The notes under the pieces were generated by a model. That model saw nothing but the letters and a program-made list of their open reading frames with translations, was not told the origin of the DNA and did not search any database. 64,000 nt of DNA from positions 186,001 through 250,000 of the forward strand of contig NZ_AP017457.1 in assembly GCF_002355535.1 (NCBI RefSeq), read 5' to 3'. Made by a program: the position numbers and the translations under genes. Positions 60,583-64,000 of this stretch are shown here, in pieces (positions within the stretch are counted from its first letter, which is position 1; each line of letters begins with the position of its first letter). The stretch is from Aurantimicrobium minutum (lineage in GTDB: Bacteria > Actinomycetota > Actinomycetes > Actinomycetales > Microbacteriaceae).

Positions 60583-61200
60583 ATGGAGTGTGAGGTTTGT
60601 CACAGTGCGTTGCCAGCCGGTGCGCTGTTTTGTGGTGAATGTGGAAGTTCGTTAGCGAGAACACAGAGTGTTCCTGTGGTGCAACCTCGTGAACCTGAGG
60701 CATCCATCCCGCCGGCAGAGTCTTTCATTCCTGCCGCAGAACCAGATTCGGTCACCACATCCACCAATATCGTGGAAAGAATTGACGGTAATGACCTGTC
60801 AGAACTTTTTGATGCGCCACCTGTAGCAGTTGTTGAACCGCCCCGTTTTGCCACCGAGGCTGAGCTGGCAACCGTGAGTTCTTTCACCATTACTTTGGCA
60901 ACCGGTGAAAGTGTCGACATCACCCAGAGCGCCCTTCTTGGACGCATGCCCCAACCTGGTGAGGGTGAAGAATTTGAGCACCTCATTGTTGTGACTGATC
61001 CGGGCCGGTCCGTCTCAAAAACACATCTTGAGTTTGGTGTTGAGGGTGCTGAACTGTGGATCAGCGACCGTAACAGTGGCAATGGTTCCATCATTCGTGA
61101 ACCCGGTGTTGTTCCCCGTCGCGCACAGCCTGGAACTCGTTACACGGTCGTTCGCGGAACACGCGTGGATATTGGAGATCTCCACCTCACTATCACCTAG
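60583..61200 (+). CDS. Zinc-ribbon and FHA domain protein
   Basis: The 205-residue protein starts with a zinc ribbon (CEVC and CGEC; Cys3, 6, 17 and 20), has a proline- and glutamate-rich linker (about 25-95) and a C-terminal FHA domain (about 100-205) with LLGR, SVSKTH and NSGNG, the phosphopeptide-binding residues. It lies directly before the FtsK/EssC-like ATPase. In Firmicutes EssC, FHA domains are fused to the N-terminus of this ATPase, so the two genes may form one functional unit. Confidence 0.88.
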   Translation: MECEVCHSALPAGALFCGECGSSLARTQSVPVVQPREPEASIPPAESFIPAAEPDSVTTSTNIVERIDGNDLSELFDAPPVAVVEPPRFATEAELATVSSFTITLATGESVDITQSALLGRMPQPGEGEEFEHLIVVTDPGRSVSKTHLEFGVEGAELWISDRNSGNGSIIREPGVVPRRAQPGTRYTVVRGTRVDIGDLHLTIT

Positions 61201-61266
61201 GGCGAGTTATCCCCACACGAGGGTGAATGGAACATCGAGCCAGTATGAATGTGGTGAAGTGCTCGA

Positions 61267-63825
61267 ATGCGTTTCCCTATCTTTGCCCTCCTTGCACCCA
61301 TCGTCACAAGTGTCATTCTCTGGTTGGTAACAGGCTCTGCCTACACCCTGTTATTTGCTCTGCTGGGGCCCATCATGGCGCTGGCCCAGTTTGCCGATGG
61401 CAAACTGCAGGCCAGAAAGTCAGAAAAACTCAAACAAGAAAACGACGACGAGGAAGAAATAACTCAGCGTGCTCGAGAGCTCGAACAGCGCCAAGCTGAG
61501 CGTGATGAACTCATTCTGAAATATCCGGCAGCTAGCCAGTGGGCTTTACCCACCAACAATCTCAGACCTGCCTGGGCTGCATCAGCACAGCCAGAGGGAA
61601 CCCAGCGCCTGATTCGAATTGGGCTTGCGCTTCGTGAGGGAAAACCAGTCGTGGTTGATGCGCATTCAGGGATTGCCGTGTGTGGCGATGAGGTCGAGGC
61701 GCGCTCAGCCTTAAGGGCAATGGGTTTCCAGTTGTTGTGGACGTGGGGGCTCTCCGAAGCATCCAAGATGGGGTGGAGCGTTGGTGGAGAGCCGGAACTC
61801 GACCAGTTCGCAAGTTCGAATCACCAGCCTGCTGACGTAATCCTTCATCGCGTGGATGCTTCTGAGGTGTTGCCCAGTGGCGTTCGATACCTCCTCACCA
61901 TTAACAGAGGCAGAGCCGTCCTTCGTGATGTTGTGGACCCACTTATTCGTGATGTGGAGCTTCAGGTTGATTTGCTCACCCGAGCAGAGTCAAACAGAAT
62001 CATCACACTGCTGAATGCCGAAAGTGTTGCGGCTCAGGCGCGACATACTCCTGTATCAACTATTCCGAGTTCAGTTCCTGCCGTCATCAATAGGTCGTCA
62101 GAATGGGAGCATTCTCGGGATTCTTTGCTGGCCTGCCTGGGGAGGAAACATGAACATCCGCTGTTACTGGATCAAGTTCAGGCAGGGCCTCACGCTGTTA
62201 TTGCAGGAATGACAGGCTCTGGCAAAACAGAGTTCTTGCTGTCATGGGTGCTCAGCCTTGCCTCGATGTATTCGCCACAGCGGCTTTCCCTTCTTCTCAT
62301 TGATTACAAAGGGGGAGCAGGTTTTTCTCGTGTGAAAGACCTACCGCACGTCGCTGGCGTTCTCACTGACCTCACTCCGCATCAAACCCGTCGAGCAATC
62401 TCTTCACTACAGGCAGAGATTCGTTACCGGGAGCACGTCCTCGCCGAGGCGGGTGTTGCAGATATTTCAGAATTACCCGAGAAGGTGGAGCTTGCTCGCT
62501 TGCTCATTGTGGTGGACGAGTATCGAGTGCTCGCGGAATCTTTCGCCGAGTGTGCAGCTTTGTTTGTAGATGTGGCAGCGAGAGGGCGTTCCCTCGGGAT
62601 GCATCTCATCCTCTCAAGCCAGCGAACCGGTGGAGTCATCACTGACGCAATATTGGCAAACTGTTCGCTCAGGGTTAGTTTCCGTGTTTCTGACAAGGCA
62701 GATTCGCATACGTTACTTGGTGTTGAGGATGCCTACAATCTGCCCCATATTCCAGGTCGCGCCCTCATCCAAGGAACTGAGGTCCCGCTCACTGAATTCC
62801 AGGCAGCTAGAACCACTGATGAAGACCTCCATGCAGTCTTGAAAAAGTCTCAACGCTGGCTTGATGAGAAACCGTTATGGGAACAGCATGTGCCGTGGAA
62901 GCCAGAACTACCGCGAGAGATTGCATCCTCTGAGATGCCACCACCTCTTGAAAACTCAGCCTGGCTGGGGATACTCGATATCCCAGAAAATCAAGCTCAG
63001 GACTGGACCCCGTACATCCCACACCAAGACGGAAACCTCCTCGTTACTGGTCCTGCACGTTCAGGAGTGAGTTGCGCAGTGGCCTCACTGCACTCCCAAT
63101 TAGGTGGCTTGGTGCTGCGAGATAGTGAGATTGCGTGGGACGCTGTCGTCGAGGAGCCAGAGTCTCTCCTTCGAGAAGGATCAAAGGTTTTCATTGAAGA
63201 TCTTGATCATCTCCTCGATTGTTTTGGCCTGGAACATCGTGAGCAATTTCTTGCTTCACTGATGAAATGTGTACGGCTTGCGCCCCAACGCAACACAGTT
63301 TTCGTTATTGGGAGTAAAGAAAACCCGCGCGGCACTCAAGCACTGGTGGATTTGTTCCCGATGCGACTGCAGCTTCTCAGCGCATCTGAGCCAGGTCGGG
63401 GCCTCTGGCGGGGCCATCAGATTCAACTCGTCCATGGTGGTGACCTCCAGCCTGAGTCAGGTCAGTGGGGAGAAATGATCTGTGAAGAAGAATGTTCGTA
63501 TGCGGTGATTACTCACCGCAAAACTTCCCTCATCAGTAGTTTGACCAAGGCATACGGGGATCGGGTGAGTGCGCTGAAATCAGCGTTGAACGTCTCTCCT
63601 TCTGTCAACTTTCCTATAGTTATTGGCACACCGGATGAGTGGATGCTCAACCACGCTCAACTCGCCGAAATGAGAGAAGCAGGACTTCTCATTCTTGACA
63701 GATGTTCACCAAGCGAGATACGCGGATTACGTCTGAAATCAGGGTTATTCCCTCACTCCGAGAACGACACAGCCCTCGTGGTTGAACCTGATGGCTCCAC
63801 CACGAGGGCTGTGTTGAGAACTTAG
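61267..63825 (+). CDS. FtsK/SpoIIIE ATPase, EssC/EccC-like
   Basis: The 852-residue protein has two membrane helices (about 5-45), a charged coil, then ATPase domain 1 with Walker A GMTGSGKTE (G314, K320, T321), the motif LIDYKGGAGF, and Walker B LLIVVDEYRVL (D417-E418) followed by RGRSLGMHLILSSQR. A second ATPase-like domain (about 570-760) has GPARSGVS at 595-602, where valine (V601) replaces the Walker lysine, with an acidic VFIEDLDHL. This is the order of type VII secretion motor proteins, which also have degenerate later domains. No WXG100 gene is adjacent. Its stop overlaps the stop of the convergent alanine dehydrogenase gene. Confidence 0.9.
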   Translation: MRFPIFALLAPIVTSVILWLVTGSAYTLLFALLGPIMALAQFADGKLQARKSEKLKQENDDEEEITQRARELEQRQAERDELILKYPAASQWALPTNNLRPAWAASAQPEGTQRLIRIGLALREGKPVVVDAHSGIAVCGDEVEARSALRAMGFQLLWTWGLSEASKMGWSVGGEPELDQFASSNHQPADVILHRVDASEVLPSGVRYLLTINRGRAVLRDVVDPLIRDVELQVDLLTRAESNRIITLLNAESVAAQARHTPVSTIPSSVPAVINRSSEWEHSRDSLLACLGRKHEHPLLLDQVQAGPHAVIAGMTGSGKTEFLLSWVLSLASMYSPQRLSLLLIDYKGGAGFSRVKDLPHVAGVLTDLTPHQTRRAISSLQAEIRYREHVLAEAGVADISELPEKVELARLLIVVDEYRVLAESFAECAALFVDVAARGRSLGMHLILSSQRTGGVITDAILANCSLRVSFRVSDKADSHTLLGVEDAYNLPHIPGRALIQGTEVPLTEFQAARTTDEDLHAVLKKSQRWLDEKPLWEQHVPWKPELPREIASSEMPPPLENSAWLGILDIPENQAQDWTPYIPHQDGNLLVTGPARSGVSCAVASLHSQLGGLVLRDSEIAWDAVVEEPESLLREGSKVFIEDLDHLLDCFGLEHREQFLASLMKCVRLAPQRNTVFVIGSKENPRGTQALVDLFPMRLQLLSASEPGRGLWRGHQIQLVHGGDLQPESGQWGEMICEEECSYAVITHRKTSLISSLTKAYGDRVSALKSALNVSPSVNFPIVIGTPDEWMLNHAQLAEMREAGLLILDRCSPSEIRGLRLKSGLFPHSENDTALVVEPDGSTTRAVLRT

Positions 63826-64000
63826 GCGAAGATAGCGTCCAAGTCGCTGTATTCCATGCCTACAGCAGTTGCTACAGGAGCGTTGGTGACAGCACCAGCG
63901 TGGGTGTTGAGACCTAGGCGGAGTGAGAGGTCTGCCTTGAGTGCTGCGTGCCATCCGTTGTTTGCAATGGAGCGCAGGTAAGGCAGGGTAGCGTTCGTCA
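63822..64000 (-). CDS. ald: Alanine dehydrogenase, C-terminal part (runs off the window)
   Basis: The last 58-59 residues are seen on the minus strand: TNATLPYLRSIANNGWHAAL, then LGLNTHAGAVTNAPVATAVG and the end DLDAIFA. This matches the C-terminus of alanine dehydrogenase (TNATxPY, GW, THxGA, VA), which interconverts alanine and pyruvate with NAD. The stop overlaps the ftsK-like stop by 3 nt. Confidence 0.88.
   Translation of the reverse strand, partial: TNATLPYLRSIANNGWHAALKADLSLRLGLNTHAGAVTNAPVATAVGMEYSDLDAIFA

Noticed and set aside
63826-64000. Search for a WXG100 substrate next to the EssC-like ATPase
   Set aside because: The following sequence is the C-terminus of alanine dehydrogenase on the other strand, so no secretion substrate gene is adjacent.

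Overview
The window looks like a compact chromosomal segment of an actinobacterium, most likely a Microbacteriaceae-type organism with moderate GC. The reasons are the order argS-lysA-hom-thrC-thrB-rho-prfA-prmC-sua5-wecA-atpI-atpBEFHAGDC, which matches the known Mycobacterium tuberculosis block from argS to atpC, a Rho with a long R/N/G-rich insertion, the block yceD-rpmF-rnc-mutM-smc, and many genes with ATGA or TAATG overlaps. The placement is inferred from gene order and protein resemblance read by eye. No database search was run.

Regions. (1) 1-4037 is an A/T-richer surface-polysaccharide segment: two GT4-like glycosyltransferases, a DUF2142 membrane protein and rmlA, arranged as two divergent pairs that all appear to use leaderless promoters. 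(2) 4083-10658 holds argS and a tightly coupled lysine/threonine cluster (lysA-hom-thrC-thrB). (3) 10662-24267 is the rho-prfA-prmC-sua5-wecA-atpI backbone, interrupted by glycan genes (a GT2, then wecE with two more glycosyltransferases, then another GT2) and by cysK-cysE. (4) 24292-31562 is the complete F1Fo ATP synthase operon. Its atpB seems to start at a non-canonical CTG. (5) 31584-37116 holds yaaA and a Tad-type pilus/secretion locus behind a perfect palindromic operator. (6) 37117-39568 has phzF, two dedA genes and tRNA-Leu(UAG), all on the minus strand. (7) 39672-47622 is yceD-rpmF-rnc-mutM, a PLP enzyme with an IclR regulator, and smc. (8) 47647-63825 is a one-direction cluster: FHA protein, PP2C phosphatase, Ser/Thr kinase, a 1908-residue Ig/FN3 surface protein, MoxR ATPase, DUF58 protein, transglutaminase-fold membrane protein, zinc-ribbon/FHA protein and an FtsK/EssC-like ATPase. 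(9) 63822-64000 is the C-terminal end of alanine dehydrogenase.

How the parts fit. RmlA, WecE, the WecA-like transferase and six glycosyltransferases suggest a cell-wall glycan built from dTDP-sugars on a polyprenyl carrier, with its genes spread through housekeeping operons. The last cluster is the most interesting part. The kinase, phosphatase and two FHA proteins make a complete phosphothreonine circuit linked to a large exported Ig-like protein, a MoxR/DUF58 pair, a transglutaminase-fold protein that has lost all three catalytic residues, and an EssC-like ATPase whose FHA part is a separate gene and whose second nucleotide site is degenerate. No WXG100 substrate is present, so I read it as a kinase-controlled envelope-assembly or secretion module of unknown function.
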